NCBI GenBank assembly: GCA_032690845.1
Contig: CM064434.1
Location: 31,588,413-31,652,412, forward strand
DNA: 64,000 nucleotides
From: Eleusine coracana subsp. coracana
Taxonomy: Eukaryota; Streptophyta; Magnoliopsida; Poales; Poaceae
Direction: 5' to 3'
The notes below the pieces were generated by a model. That model saw only the letters and a list, made by a program, of their open reading frames with translations. It searched no databases and was not told the origin of the DNA. The position numbers and the translations under genes were made by a program. This document shows positions 34,756 to 47,217 of this stretch, one piece after another. Each line of letters begins with the position of its first letter. Positions within the stretch are counted from its first letter, which is position 1.

Positions 34756-37700
34756 GAGACAATGTAGGCAGGGTTAACAAAATTGTTGCAAAACAGTAAA
34801 AACAAGTCCAATCCAGATGCAGTGAATGAACGATTGTTTTGATAAAATATACTGTAGTGAAAACGATATATTTGTAAAGGTGTATTTTCTTGATAAAATC
34901 CAGGTGTCAGAGGGTGGTATATTACCAAACAGCTGATTTGCCGAGTGAATGAACGATATATTTGTCAAAGGCGAGACCTAGGGATAGAGTTCTCCGTTGG
35001 AATTATTACCAAGATTAATTGAAGAATTAAAAATTGCACTGCTATTCTGAACCTTAGAAATTGTGTAATTGAGAAAACGAGTTACGTCTTTACAAATGCT
35101 ATATATGCTGAATATACATTCTTCTTACGAGTGTCTCAACTTTGACACTCGGCAAACAGCTGATTTGCCGAGTGCCCGAGAATTTACACTCGACAAACCT
35201 GTTGTTCTTACCAAACAGCTGTGTACATAATACATATTAAACTAGACGACCTGATAACATCTGATTAGCCCTAGCAAATGGCTGAACATCCTTCAATCAT
35301 AGGAACATCAATAGTTGGCTCTCTCTCGGTGATGTTCTTTTAGGTGCATTATGGTGAGATATGAACTTAAAAAAATGTTAGGAAAATTGTGACACCTTTG
35401 TTTGATTTTGGACAGTTTCAGACCTCACATTGGTTCATGACTTGTCAAGTGAGGTACCTAACAAAACAGACACATGCATATGGTTGCATTGCTCATAGAT
35501 TCCAATCATGTCACATGGGTTGCTTCCAATGACCCAGCCACATATAAATTAATAATCCACTATGTGAACAGCATATACATGGAACCTATCTTACGGCAGC
35601 CAGGGTTTTGTTACATCATCGAAAATTTTGTTAACGGAAAGGTATATAGATATGACAGAACTTTCTAGCAATTTCCAGAAGTTTCGTTCATATTATGGCA
35701 TCGGATGTGAATAGTGAAAGTTAGGCGCCCTATGGAAAACAAGATACTAGCATGGTAGTGGAAGACTGGAAGTTAGGGGCTATATATATAGTAGCGGAAG
35801 ACCAGAAGTTAGAGGTTTCTAGAAGGCTGAACATATAGCAGAGTGTGGAACTAGGAACTGTTCTAGGAAGTTAGTTTGATAGTTAGGGCACGTGTCACTA
35901 CCGGAAACCCGACGTTGTAGCACTTGGCAAAGGTGGGATTTCCAGTAGTGAGTGAACATGGTGGTTTAATTTGGTGTGGCGTCATTTTTTTTATTTGACT
36001 CCACATCTGCCCAGACACTTTAGAGTGCAGAAATTACTAGCATCCATGTTGTGTATCTGGAGGATGGAAGCATAGCATGTAGTGTCTTCATTGGGTTTCA
36101 TTAGGGGCTCTTTCTTGTTTGATCAAAACTTCAGAGATGGATGACACAAATAGATTACATGACTCACCAGCGGCTCAGAGCAATGTGCATTTTCTCAAGG
36201 CTGGCTATCCAGAATGCGTTGCTGATGAAGATCGGAAGTGGTGGGACAGCGTGGCTACTTTCTCCGGTTATTAGTTGATATCGTCAGGTCAACTTTTTGT
36301 TTAGCAAAGAAGTGAAGTAAATATATTGTCCCAAGTCATCGATTACAATCTAGAGGACTACTAATTGTTAAAGTATGAATAGAATATGTATTATATTGCT
36401 GCTCATATATCGTAGTAGCAGCGATTTTAAGATTCAGAACGGTAGTTTATGAATTAGCTAGCTTCAGGTTCAAGTGGGAGGCATGAGATGCTGTTGGAAA
36501 GGATTTGCGCGTGAAAAAAGCCCAAACTTTTCTGACTCTGTGTTCATTTTAGTTCGTCCCTGAGCTAAAAAGACATGACACCTTATAGCCCCCAGCTCCA
36601 TGGCAGACAAGCATGTTTTCATTTATTAATTCTTCCAGCTGCAGAAAGCACAACTACTAAATCATCATCAGTAGGTCATCATCTTTATTCCCTTGCATAA
36701 TCACAGAACAACACCAACTCAAATGAGAGATTTCCTTTTCGGATGTGCTAGTATCCGTGAACATGCGAATTGGCCGAGGACAGGTGTTGAGGCGAGCGTC
36801 AATCCTGCAAAGAAAGAAGAAAAAACATGTACGTAAAGAATAGGGCGTATTGTGTTGCGACTAATGACAGCCACTAATCATGGAGCGACACAGCCTACCA
36901 AATTTTAATTTCAATATATCAAAAAAGCAACCAAAAAGAAGCAAAAGGAAGATACTGAATCCACCAACCAGCAACATGTGATCACCAATCGGTCGATTGT
37001 TTTCTAAAGACCTTGTATTTTCTTAATTCATTCTTGGCACATTAACTAGGAGCTAGCAATGTGCGAGCAGTTGTTACAGTTAAACATTACCTGTCAGATG
37101 CATGCTGCTTAACTGACCCCATCTAGCCAGCTTAGCTCAGATCGCGATGCCCATGCGGCGGCCTAGCTTTCTCTGACGCCAGTCAGCTCCTTAAGTTTTT
37201 GAACTAAAGCAACCCAGCACGGAGCATCTGACTGTACACACAGAAACTAAATAATGTACCAAACAAACTCCTCTCACATGGACCCTACGGCGATAGTGTG
37301 CCCGCCACGTACTGCGTGAGTCAAAAGGGGCACCGTCCGATGCACTGGCACGAGTTTTCTCAACCACTCACTCTGCTTCTCTTGAGTCCAAGTTAGCAAG
37401 TGATTTACAAGCCAATCACACGTAAGCACGTAGAAAGAGATCTCGGATTTGGCACAGAATATGCAGATCAAGAGCACAGAAAGCGACTAGTGCCAGTTTG
37501 GGGAACACGATGCATGGAGCTGCCCATCAAAGTGCTTCCACTGTGTACATACGGTAATATTCTATATGTCTCGAGGTCCATCGATCGTCTTCCCGATGCC
37601 TAGCTTTGAGTCACCTTCACGAATCTGAATTGGTCGTCAAGGTCGAGGTGTTTTGAGCTGAAGAGTTTGTGCATGGCATAGTGTCGGTCACACAGCAATT

Positions 37701-38810
37701 TGCTAGCTTTTTCACCGGATCTATCGATGCCTTCTGGACTCGTGCAAGAAAACTCTGCCATGGGCAGAGGCAAATCTGGAACCGAAAGTCTCTTGCGTGC
37801 GTGCGTTTGGTCCTAGTAAAAGGATGAGACGGAGACGTGCCCTAGGCTCTAGATACCTTATTATGGAACTGATGTCATCGGGGTACTCCTGATAAAGCAC
37901 AAACCAGACCAATAGGTCTCGATCTGTAACAACTGTGCTGGAGTATATGCCCATGACTTGCCCATATATGTACATATGATTGACGGATGGACATGGTGTA
38001 AGAGAATCTTGTAAGAGAATATTGAGCGGAAGGACCGGATAAGTTTGTCCAGTTCCTGCAAGTGCTTGGATTCTTGCCCCAACTAGCCGTAAACCTTCAG
38101 GTCAGTTAATAACCTTTGTGTGTCCTCCACCTAAAAGCTGATGCTCGCAGTGTTGAATAACGATCGAGATGCTAAAATTGCTTGTTATGCTGCAAGATTT
38201 CAGGTTACTTTGTCTGCAGCGGCTGGTTTGGTACGACATGTCAACACCCTGCGATCAGCAGTATCTTATGTGAGAGATCCCGATGGAATGGAGCATCTGC
38301 AGCAAAAGAAAAGAAGAGCTGAAGAGGGCTGTTAACTTTCCAACAAATCGCTGTCAGATAAATCGAGGCGATGAGTCATCATGAAGTGGATTCTTAACAC
38401 TTAAGAACAAAGAAAAGCTTAAAGGCGCCAAACCCTCCAAAAGTCCTACCCAACATACCCATGTGACGGTGCATCTCTCTCTCTCTTAACCAAAGGATTC
38501 ATGCATGTCGCCTTTTCCCAAATCATCTCGACCTTTTCGTGCTCCAAACTCTGAGCTAACATTGAATATTGCGGAAATGAGACGAGAGAGTATATAGAGG
38601 TAGATACGTGCCTATTTGGCTTGTACTTCATGCTGAAATTTCACACAACCTGAACCAGAGTCAGGAACTCCTACTCCTCGGAAAAGTGGAGGAATTGTGA
38701 TTTTCTATGGACTCTACCCAAAAATAAAACTTTGGAAGTTCATTGCCACTGCCAAAAACTTTGAAAAAGGCGCACTTGATCATTCTGAACAAACCCTACT
38801 ATGCTCTGGC
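34756..38810. other. low-copy region, no gene recognised
   Basis: Small CACTA-derived traces with GCCGAGTG/CACTCGGCAAA motifs (34935-34950, 35140-35180). Otherwise there are no coding blocks, terminal repeats or RNA genes I can support. ORFs are short and lack recognisable domains. Part of 37000-38800 may be upstream regulatory DNA of the HIPP gene. Confidence 0.45.
35896..35950. mobile_element. 55-base CACTA-type terminal remnant
   Basis: CACTACCGGAAACCC at the left and GGGATTTCCAGTAGTG at the right form imperfect terminal inverted repeats, with almost nothing between them except GCACTTGGCAAA. It looks like an extreme deletion derivative. Flanks TGT/AGT do not give a clean 3-base TSD. Confidence 0.5.
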
Positions 38811-38820
38811 CTATATAAGC
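38811..38820 (+). promoter_or_regulatory. candidate TATA box for the HIPP gene
   Basis: CTATATAAGC is a good plant TATA match, but lies about 480 bases before the ATG. A weaker CATATATATT at about 39177 would give a shorter leader. Without transcript data neither can be preferred firmly. Confidence 0.4.
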
Positions 38821-39296
38821 GTGCCCCCTCACCACAATTTTTCTTCCCCGTACTATCGATCCTCTCGTGGAATATTCACTGGCTAGGCAAAAAACTTGTG
38901 GCCTTGCCTCATCTTACTCTAGGTGACTGAGAGACAAACCCCAAAGCACTGCTGTAAACGAGAGAAACAGTAGTAGCAAGCTTTATTTGCTTGCATCTAT
39001 GCATGTGTAGTAGTACACCACAAATATAGGAGTAAGTATTCTTTGATTCAATCAGTGGATCGCTCGGGTTGCATGCTTGCATGTGCTTGGGAATCCACGG
39101 GACAGTATTTTATTGGGAGCACACTGATTGCCGCAGTCAGGATCTAGTTTGCTAGCCCTCTATACTTCTGGTGCTCATATATATTCCTCTTCCAGGTCCC
39201 CGGTCCATCTGCCCAACCCAGCCACACATTGTCTCTCTCTGATCTGGGCTCTGTCTAGCGACTCCTTGCTCACAGTTCTTCCTCCGTTGGATCACC

Positions 39297-40810
39297 ATGG
39301 GTGAGGAAGTTAAGGTAAACGCTACTGCGAATTTTGCAATATTAACTAGTTCGAAATTTCGAATACTTTGTGCAGGCTCACATCATCTACTAGTAACTAG
39401 AGGATTTCATTATTTATCTCATGTGATTGTAGGTGGAAGAGGATCCAAAGAAGGAAGAGGCCCCTGCCCCGGCGGAGGCAGAGAAGAAAGAAGAAGCAGC
39501 ACCAGCCCCAGCACCAGAAGCTGAAGAGAAGGAGGAGGAACCTCCCAGCAACGACCCTCCACCGCCGCCTCCCCCGGTGATCCTGGGCATCAACCTACAT
39601 TGCACAGGTTGCGTCAACAAAATCAAGAGATGCGTCCTCAGATGCAAAGGTAAGCTTACCTTTTTGTTCTGCACTTGGCACGCCACCAGGACTGAGTTTA
39701 AAGTACTTTTTTTTTGCTAATAATGGAAAGATGAATTTAAAATAATAATTTGGTTGGAGTGCAGGAGTAGAAGGCGTGGAGGTGGACATGGCCCAGAATC
39801 AGGTGACGGTGAAGGGCATCGTAGACCCGCAGGGCATCTGCGATCGGCTCCGCAAGAGGACCATGCGCAACGCGGTCGTCATCTCCCCTCCCCCGCCTCC
39901 TCCACCTGCAGAAGGAGAGGTCGTGGCCAAAGAGGAGCCGCCACCTGTCGTCCACTCGCAGGTGAGCGAGGTGAGAACGGTGGAGCTCCTCGTCAACATG
40001 CACTGCGAGGCATGTGCGCAGCAACTCCAGAAAAAGATACTCAAGATGAGGGGTAGGTGGTGTTCTACTCTTTTTTGTTATAGAGTCCATGAAAAGGTAA
40101 GAAAATTAAATTTACTGATGATCAAACTTGTGCATGCAGGTGTCCAGAGTGCCGATGCTAACTCCGGCGCCGGCAAACTGACCGTCAATGGAACCATGTC
40201 CTCCGACAAGCTCGTTAAGTACATACACCGACGCACCGGCAAGATGGCCACTGTCGTGCCACCGCCTCCGCCGCCAGAGCCACCAAAGGAGGAGGAGCCA
40301 CCCAAGGCTGAGGAGGGTGACAAGAAGCCAGAGGAAGCGCCAGCAGAGGGCGAGAAGAAGCCGGACGAGCCGGCGGCTGAAGAGGTTGCCAAGAAAGAAG
40401 GCCAGGAAGAAAAGAAGGAAGAGGAAGGCACAAAGCCAGAAGACTGCGGCGAGAAGAAGGAAGGCGAAGGCGGCGGCGACGAGAAGGCGAAGCCAGAGGT
40501 GGTGGCCGTGGACGGGTTCCCTCCCGAGGAGATGATGAAGCGGATGATGTACTGGCCCTATAGCCAGAAGCACTTCTATAACCCGCAGGCAGAGGAGGAG
40601 GCCATGATGGCCAAGAGGATGGCCATGGTGCACCCATACGCCATGCCCATGATGCCCCAGTACTACACACCACCGCCACCTCCTCCGCCGCCACCGCAGC
40701 CGGCTCCTCCGATGATGTACCCGTACTACAACTACGGCATGGTGGAGCGGGCGGCTTTGGCGCCACAGTACTTCAGCGACGAGAACCCCAACGCTTGTGT
40801 CATCTCATAG
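39297..40810 (+). CDS. heavy-metal-associated isoprenylated plant protein (HIPP), two HMA domains
   Basis: Four exons: 39297-39314, 39433-39649, 39765-40052 and 40140-40810, all with GT-AG introns and matching phases, giving 397 codons. After a short MGEEVK start comes a Glu/Pro/Ala-rich stretch and a run of seven prolines. HMA domain 1 (about residues 56-120) has the metal-binding C-T-G-C in INLHCTGCVNKI. A proline-rich linker leads to HMA domain 2 (about residues 145-210) with C-E-A-C in VNMHCEACAQQL. A long Lys/Glu-rich acidic region follows (about residues 220-290). The Pro/Tyr/Met-rich C-terminus ends C-V-I-S, a CaaX box for prenylation. Plant HIPPs bind heavy metals through such domains and attach to membranes by the lipid; the specific metal or partner cannot be told from sequence. 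The start fits the Kozak-like ATCACCATGG. It is the only intact host gene seen here. Confidence 0.93.
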
Positions 40811-41308
40811 CTTCCTGGACCAATTGAGGATGGAGGCATGGCACCCGGCATGCGTACTAGTATAGCTAGCTAGCTACTAGATTGAGTGAAGGCCTGCCCC
40901 AACCTATACCTCATATATATTCCAGTCATGCTATGTTGTAGTATATATATGATATCAATATATTGGATCGCGATTATTTAGCGATCATATATAATATAAG
41001 TCCATGTATATTATGCTTGCAAAGAACGATCGAACAAAATAACACCGAGTTTTTAACTCACTTGCTTCTCCTCTCGGGTATGCAAAGAACAGAACTCTAT
41101 GACTGGCATTTTTCTTGCTTACGATCTCTCATGCTCAGACGATCTTTGAGAAGTAGCCAGAAAAAACACATTATGTTTTGACTGGCAGCTTGATGGACAT
41201 AATTAACCACCTATCTATGTGGCTATGTGTCCATGATACCGTGATAACCAAACATTTAAATTCAAAGATTGATCAAGTAAACTATGATCATGATATACTA
41301 GACATTAT
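40811..41308 (+). other. 3' flank of the HIPP gene
   Basis: AT-rich sequence with ATATATAT blocks after the stop. The 3' UTR probably ends within a few hundred bases, but no clear AATAAA signal was seen. No other gene. Confidence 0.5.
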
Positions 41309-43566
41309 GTCTATTTAATAATAAAAGGAGATGACCTTTTTACTACGATGCCTGAAAAAATAGAAAAATAGGCTAGAAATTCTCACAATAAAGTAAAACT
41401 TCTGGCCCTTGATCAACCGTTGATGGTGAAATCCAGCCCTTATTTATCCCTTCAGCCATTCCTCTTATCCGTAATTAACCTTGTATATTATGGCCTAATT
41501 AACATATCCGCACAACAATCCTTGGCCAATGACGGCAGAGTCATCAACGACGGAGAAAGAAGAGGTGTTCATGATGGCGGCGGCCACCTATTCATGGAGA
41601 GGTTAGAGGTGGACGACATCATGGAACAGTGATAACTGAACAGTCACACAGTGCACTACCACGAGCAATACAAGAAGCTGTTGAAAGTATACGACGATGA
41701 TACCAGATACGGCGTGGTGCTGGACAAACAAACACAAGATCCAGATTACATCTCCTGGAAGCAAGGTACATGCAACAGCGTCAAATTGTTTGTTTCTGAT
41801 TGCATTTATTGTGACGGAGGCCTTTATCTAGCCGTGTAATTTGTCGTTGATGTGAACTGAAGGCAAATTGATTGTTCTATCTACTGTGCAATCCATCTGG
41901 GGAAGCAGTTTATGGTAAGCGGCGAACAATGGACAGATTTTTGTCGGTGCAAGCACTGGCAAAATATCTTTCTGAACAGGCGAGAGCCAGAATCAGGCCA
42001 AGCTAAGGTAAGCTAGATCGCAGAGTTGCCTCCTAACCGAAGAAAGCCATGCAATTGCTAATTTGCAATTCTTAATTGCACGGGTTGAGCTTAATGGCAC
42101 CAAAATATTATATAATTATTATGATCTCAATTCAATTAGTATAACGATGACACAGAATATAACAAATAAGATAATGCCAGAAGCCACTAGCCACTTTTAT
42201 GCTTTTGTTTATGGTATATATACTAGATAATTCAGCTCTTGGGATCAGTAATATAAATTTATTTGCAGATTAAACTAAATCATGCATCCTTGCAAAACTA
42301 GAATAATAAAGAAGAATGAACTTCACGCATGTACGTGAATAGATTGTGCACATGAAAATAGAATAATTTCATCATAAAGAATATGGAAAAGCACATCATT
42401 TCATCAGAAATATCCCTAGCTATTTCTCCAAGTATATTTGCTGTCCAGTAATACTAAAAAATACATCAGGCAGCATTACTATGTCTTATAAGGTTTAGGA
42501 GTTAAATTGCTTATAGTAATTGATGTACACTTACTATCTCCTACCTCATATGCAACGGCTAAGTCAGCCAGGAAATCGTTATCAAAATAACAAAATAGTA
42601 TGGGACAATGACTAATAAAGTTATAAGCATGTACCGGTGTATATTTTTTCATTATACTTTCAAGTAACACAGTAGAAAAACAACGGCATAAATACCCATT
42701 TTTATATATAGGTCTTGGATATCATAACTCTATAGCTGAATATGTTAATTGTTTAATCCAAGTACTCCATCATGCATTCAGAATTATGTCAATGTTTGAC
42801 AAGAAGTATAGATTAATATCACCGAACAATATAGAGAAAAAGAGTAGTAACAAAATTACAACGACGTATAGTGGGTTGCCTGTGAAACTGCTCGGGACAT
42901 ATAAATTATTGAAAAATGTGAAATTATCCGGAACACACTAACAAACTGCGGTTGCATCCTGAACACACCAACAAAATCGAATTTAGTTGCACCACACAAC
43001 GATTGTGAAAATAAATCTTCTATGTCATACTGTGACTGTTTGATAATTATTTTCAACTTTTCTATCTCTATATACAAAATATGTTAAAAATTGAAACTTA
43101 GTATAAATATACATTATACATTCTTGAATTCTCTGTCAAAAAAATGGAGCTAGATTTTTTAGACTATTTCTATTGTTTGCCCATTGTTTTAATATTTGAT
43201 TTGTCGAGCGGAGCATGCAAATAATCAGGAAAAAAGAATCTAGCTCTATGTTTTTAATGATAGAAAATGTAACAATGTATATTTGTTCCAAGTTTGAAAC
43301 TAATGAATATTTTATACATTGAAGTGGAAAACATGAAAAATAGTTGTTAGATGGTTATAGTGTGACAAAAATGATTTTTTTTCAGAGTCATAGTGTGTTA
43401 TAGCTTAAAACGATTTTGCTGGTATGTTGAGGATAAAACTGTAGTTGATTAGTGCTTTGGAGACAACTTGACAAAAATAGGTAATCTTTGACATGCTAAC
43501 CTTATTCTATAGTGTCTTAGGGACGTGTAAGCTGTTGCCTGCGTAGCGCGCGGGCTTACAATCTAG
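41309..43566 (+). mobile_element. candidate Helitron (3' end supported, 5' end tentative)
   Basis: The 3' end shows a GC-rich hairpin GCCTGCGTAGCGCGCGGGC (43538-43556, a 7-pair stem with one wobble), then six bases, then CTAG at 43563-43566 followed by T. These are the hallmarks of a Helitron terminus. A TCTATTTAATAATAAAAGG start at 41309 fits a grass Helitron 5' end, but it is preceded by G instead of the expected A. The interior (41420-41840) has short open stretches I cannot name and no RepHel helicase, so it would be non-autonomous. Confidence 0.55.
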
Positions 43567-44265
43567 TTAGAATAAAAAAATAATCCTAAACATGTCATGT
43601 TTTAGGGCACATTTCATATCTCTGCAATCTATTAATTGAGGTGCTCCACTTCGTGTCTATAAAGTTAGAGATTGAATCCAAATCGGTTTCATACCTTCCA
43701 TATCAAGTACCAAATTTCAAAAATCATAACTCTTGTTCGGAGCTCAAATGAGACAAACTCGAACTCTACCTCGTAGCTCTCGAAAAGTTTACAATTTGAT
43801 ATTCAATGAAAGTCCAGATCCCACTGTTTTGGTTTTTAAATATACGATGCAAAAATATTTGTTCTGATTCAGACTCCTCTGCATAGTTCTCTGTGCGGGG
43901 TCCATATCTGTTAGCTCTAAAATCCAACTAATATGATCCACATAAGTTTTGAAAAGGTGTCGACAAGATTTACAACTTTTATGTTTTAATGTTTTCTATT
44001 AGAGCAAGTCTTCAAGTTCAAAATCGTGTTACAATACAGTGCTATTTGTGGACTGCGTGAATTGATTTTTTCTTCCGGATAAACTTCTAGAATATGGTAA
44101 AAAAATGATAAAAAAATTATTACTTTTAATATATAAAATGATATACTAAGAAACACTAACGGTAATACAAATATGATCTTTCATGTAAAAAATATAAATA
44201 ATATTATATATATATATTGTATAAATAATATATAATTAAATCATAAAAAATATTTTGTTTTTTTA

Positions 44266-44295
44266 GTCCGTAGCAACGCACGGACACTTTGCTAG
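44266..44295 (+). mobile_element. second Helitron-type 3' terminus
   Basis: Perfect 6-base stem GTCCGT/ACGGAC (44266-44285) with loop AGCAACGC, six bases later CTAG (44292-44295) and then T. It lies 729 bases beyond the first such end. The matching 5' end was not identified; it may share the start at 41309 or belong to a separate element. Confidence 0.6.
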
Positions 44296-44665
44296 TTGCT
44301 AGTGTAACGTTTATGTTAATTCCATTGAGAAAAAGATGCCGGAGTGAAAGAAGCAATGAAAGGAGAAGAATTATATGCACGGTGCAACCCCGGTGGCACT
44401 CTTAGAGCCATCTTGTCAAATCTTCGTTGCTAATGAATAATATATACTATAACAAAAAACCACTATAGCGGCGGAATCCAAAGATGCGTAGCGGCGCATT
44501 TGTGGCGGGTCACAACATGACCCGCGGCTAAAACCTGAGGTCCATTTCACCCAACTTACTTATCTATATAAAAACTGATTGACCTCTCCAAACCCTATCT
44601 CTCTCATTCTCTTCCACCCCGCCGTCCCTCTCTCCTCATTTCTCTTGCTCTCTGGCAGTAGAACC

Positions 44666-44668
<3 letters not shown>

Positions 44669-44716
<48 letters not shown>
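44669..44716. repeat. (CT)n microsatellite
   Basis: Twenty-four CT units in the interior of the CACTA-like element. Confidence 0.95.
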
Positions 44717-44717
<1 letters not shown>

Positions 44718-45094
44718 GCAGCAGTGCCCTGCCCTCCCATCTCTCCACCGCCCTCTCCCTTCCTCTTCATGTCCCCTGTCGGTGCGCAGCCGAGGTGCCA
44801 TATCCCCAGCTCCCACGAGGTGAGCGGAACCGTTGAGGTGTGGCCATGTGTCGAGCTCGCGGGAGGATCTGGGTGACGCCACTCCGAGCCATCACCGGTG
44901 AGCAGGCGATGGCTCCTCCTTCTTCGAGCAGCCCCGGCACCACTCCGAGCTGCCCTCATCCTCCACAAAGCAGTCTTGACGCTACTCCGAGCCACCTCTA
45001 AGCCATCACAATGGGCGAGCAGGGCGGCAGATCCATGTGGCACCCCTTCGATCCATTGCGGAGGGCAAGTAGGCGGCGGATCTGGGAGGCGCCC

Positions 45095-46629
45095 TGTTGG
45101 CACTTCTCATGTGCCCCTTTTATATGTGAATATCACCCCAATTAGAGTATAATTGATACTAATTTAGGCTTTTTACCTATGATATTACCTATATATTTAT
45201 ATATGCGTTGTTTTGGAGCTTTATTGCAGAAATAGGTAAAACTGGCTATTAAAGTGATGCTGGACAAGACAAGAGTCCAGAATCGACAAAAAGCACTGAA
45301 GAAGCCCAGTGCGCCGATCGGCGCCAGCCCATGAGCCGATTGGCGCAAGGGTATTTTGGCCCATAGAAATAACCGAGGCTCATTCCGATGGAAGTTTATC
45401 TGATATTTATGGAAGTTTATCTGCGCAAGACACTTGAAGATATTTGCTTAGAAGATTTATGGAACTTCAAGATCTCAACGTGCGGTATAAGACTTTATCT
45501 CGAAGGAAAAGGCCCACATGGCAGCTGTGGAAGACATTGTAACTGACTCGGAGCAGAAATCAGAGAGAACACGGCTTGCGCCGATCGACGCAACCGACTT
45601 ATTTGCTAGAAACCGAGTCCTTCACGAGTAGAACCCCTATATATACTTGTAACCCCTAGCCATGATCAGTACCCCGAGAAGGAGGCAATAGAGGGATAAC
45701 AGATTCGTGAGTTAGAGCCACCGGGGCTTGCCCCGTTAGAATAGATCTCTAGTTGAGTTTTGAGAACCATTGGTGTAAAAGTTGATCCGTCAAGGTAGGC
45801 CATCTCGATGGTGATGAATCTTACTCTATGTATCTCAAGGTTGATTGAATATGTTGATGATGGTTTTGGTGATTTGTCTATCTTGATTCTATAATCATGC
45901 ATGTGCTTATTCTCATTGCTTAGTTCTAGGCTAAGTAAGTTGATATTATCTTAATCGTGGTGATTAGGATAGTATTCAGACATTGTATTAATTATGGTTG
46001 CTTGATGATGCCGGTAGTGTTGTTTAGCGGTGACAGCACTAAACCTGCGTAGCACTATTGGATAGTTGAGTAGGGTAAGATACTCGCGTGATTAAGGGTT
46101 TCCTCTCGGTAGCGATAAATCAGGAGCCGCTCAAAAAGCAGGGTGGTCTTATTCATTATAGGTTTTCATTGATCCATGTAATTATCCATTATGATGATGT
46201 TTAATTAGACTATCTGGTTACGATCTCACTAGTAGATATCTGGCTACTCACCGAATAGTTTTAGCTTTGGCTTTAGCTTTGGCTTTGACTTGCACTCTAG
46301 TTCAACTTCGCTGGTGAACCGATCGGCTCAACACCTGCGCCGATCGACCCAACAACTTAGATCCGCAACAGTGCCGATCGGCTCAACCCTGCGCCGATCG
46401 GTGCAACGACAGAATCGCTGTCTGGCGCACCTTTGCGCTGGCCACACTCCCCTTCATACAACCTAAACTTGACAGTAGCCTTAATTAGACATTTTACTGT
46501 TAACTTTGTTTAATTATTTCTAAGGTCTCAGTGGTTCGATAATATCTTGAAATACTCTAAGGAAAAAAGTGCTACAACTGTACACCGTCCTCTTGCGGTA
46601 TATAAGTGGGTGCGTAGTAACGACCAACA
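45095..46629 (+). repeat. solo LTR of element X (LTR C)
   Basis: 1535 bases running TGTTGGCAC...ACCAACA, matching LTR B of X along its length. It is flanked by CGCCC at 45090-45094 and 46630-46634. No interior sequence of X adjoins it, so it is a solo LTR left by recombination. It has two, not three, of the 55-base palindrome units (46315-46405). Confidence 0.93.
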
Positions 46630-47032
46630 CGCCCCTTCAAGCCATCGCAAAGGGCAACCAAGCGAACAGATTTGAACGGCGCAGCTCCAAGCTGCCCCTA
46701 CTGGCGAGCAGGTGGCGGATCCGAGTGACCGCAGGTGAGCAGGCATGCGGATCTGCGCCCCTCCACGTGAATCTGGCCTTGTGGCGTCCGCGGTGGTTGG
46801 TAGCGGCCTCACGAGCGGCCTGGCGGTGGGTAGCGCGGGTCGCGAAGCTATTCTTTTTATTTTGGCTGGTTCCTGATAGCGGCGGCGACCACTGTCCGCC
46901 GCTACCGCGTATTTTCTTGCGAACCATCACCCGCTGTTGTTTGCTTTTATTTTTAGCTGCAGTTGTGTAGCGGTGGGTGACCACCTCTGCCTTCACAGTA
47001 ACTTTTTAGCCGTCACTATAGATGGCATAGTC

Positions 47033-47169
47033 ATTATTTGTGAACAGTTGAAAGCAAGTAGTTGTTCTTCATAGGATTTGTGACAACTAAATATAGTATT
47101 ACAGATTTGTGAGTGAACAATATAATTATGATTATGTCTCAATGTTTAGTTTCTTAACACTACATATAT

Positions 47170-47217
<48 letters not shown>

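Larger units (their letters stand above)
44443..47032. mobile_element. CACTA-like element split by a solo LTR
   Basis: The left end has CTATAGCGGCGGAATCCAAAG. The right end inverted reads CTATAGTGACGGCTAAAAAG. Between them lies a GC-rich interior with TAGCGGCGG subterminal repeats, including a 9-base-arm hairpin TAGCGGCGG/CCGCCGCTA at 46877-46904. The interior is interrupted by the solo LTR at 45095-46629. It is related in subterminal style to the element at 29169-34755. Exact termini and TSD are unclear. Confidence 0.5.

Noticed and set aside
39414..40766. Long minus-strand ORFs opposite the HIPP gene
   Set aside because: They mirror the biased Pro/Glu/Lys codons of the HIPP exons; no domains or splice sites of their own.
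41651..41839. 62-codon ORF MHYHEQYKKLLKVYDDDTRY as a host gene
   Set aside because: Short, no recognisable domain, inside the candidate Helitron; possibly a captured fragment but unsupported.
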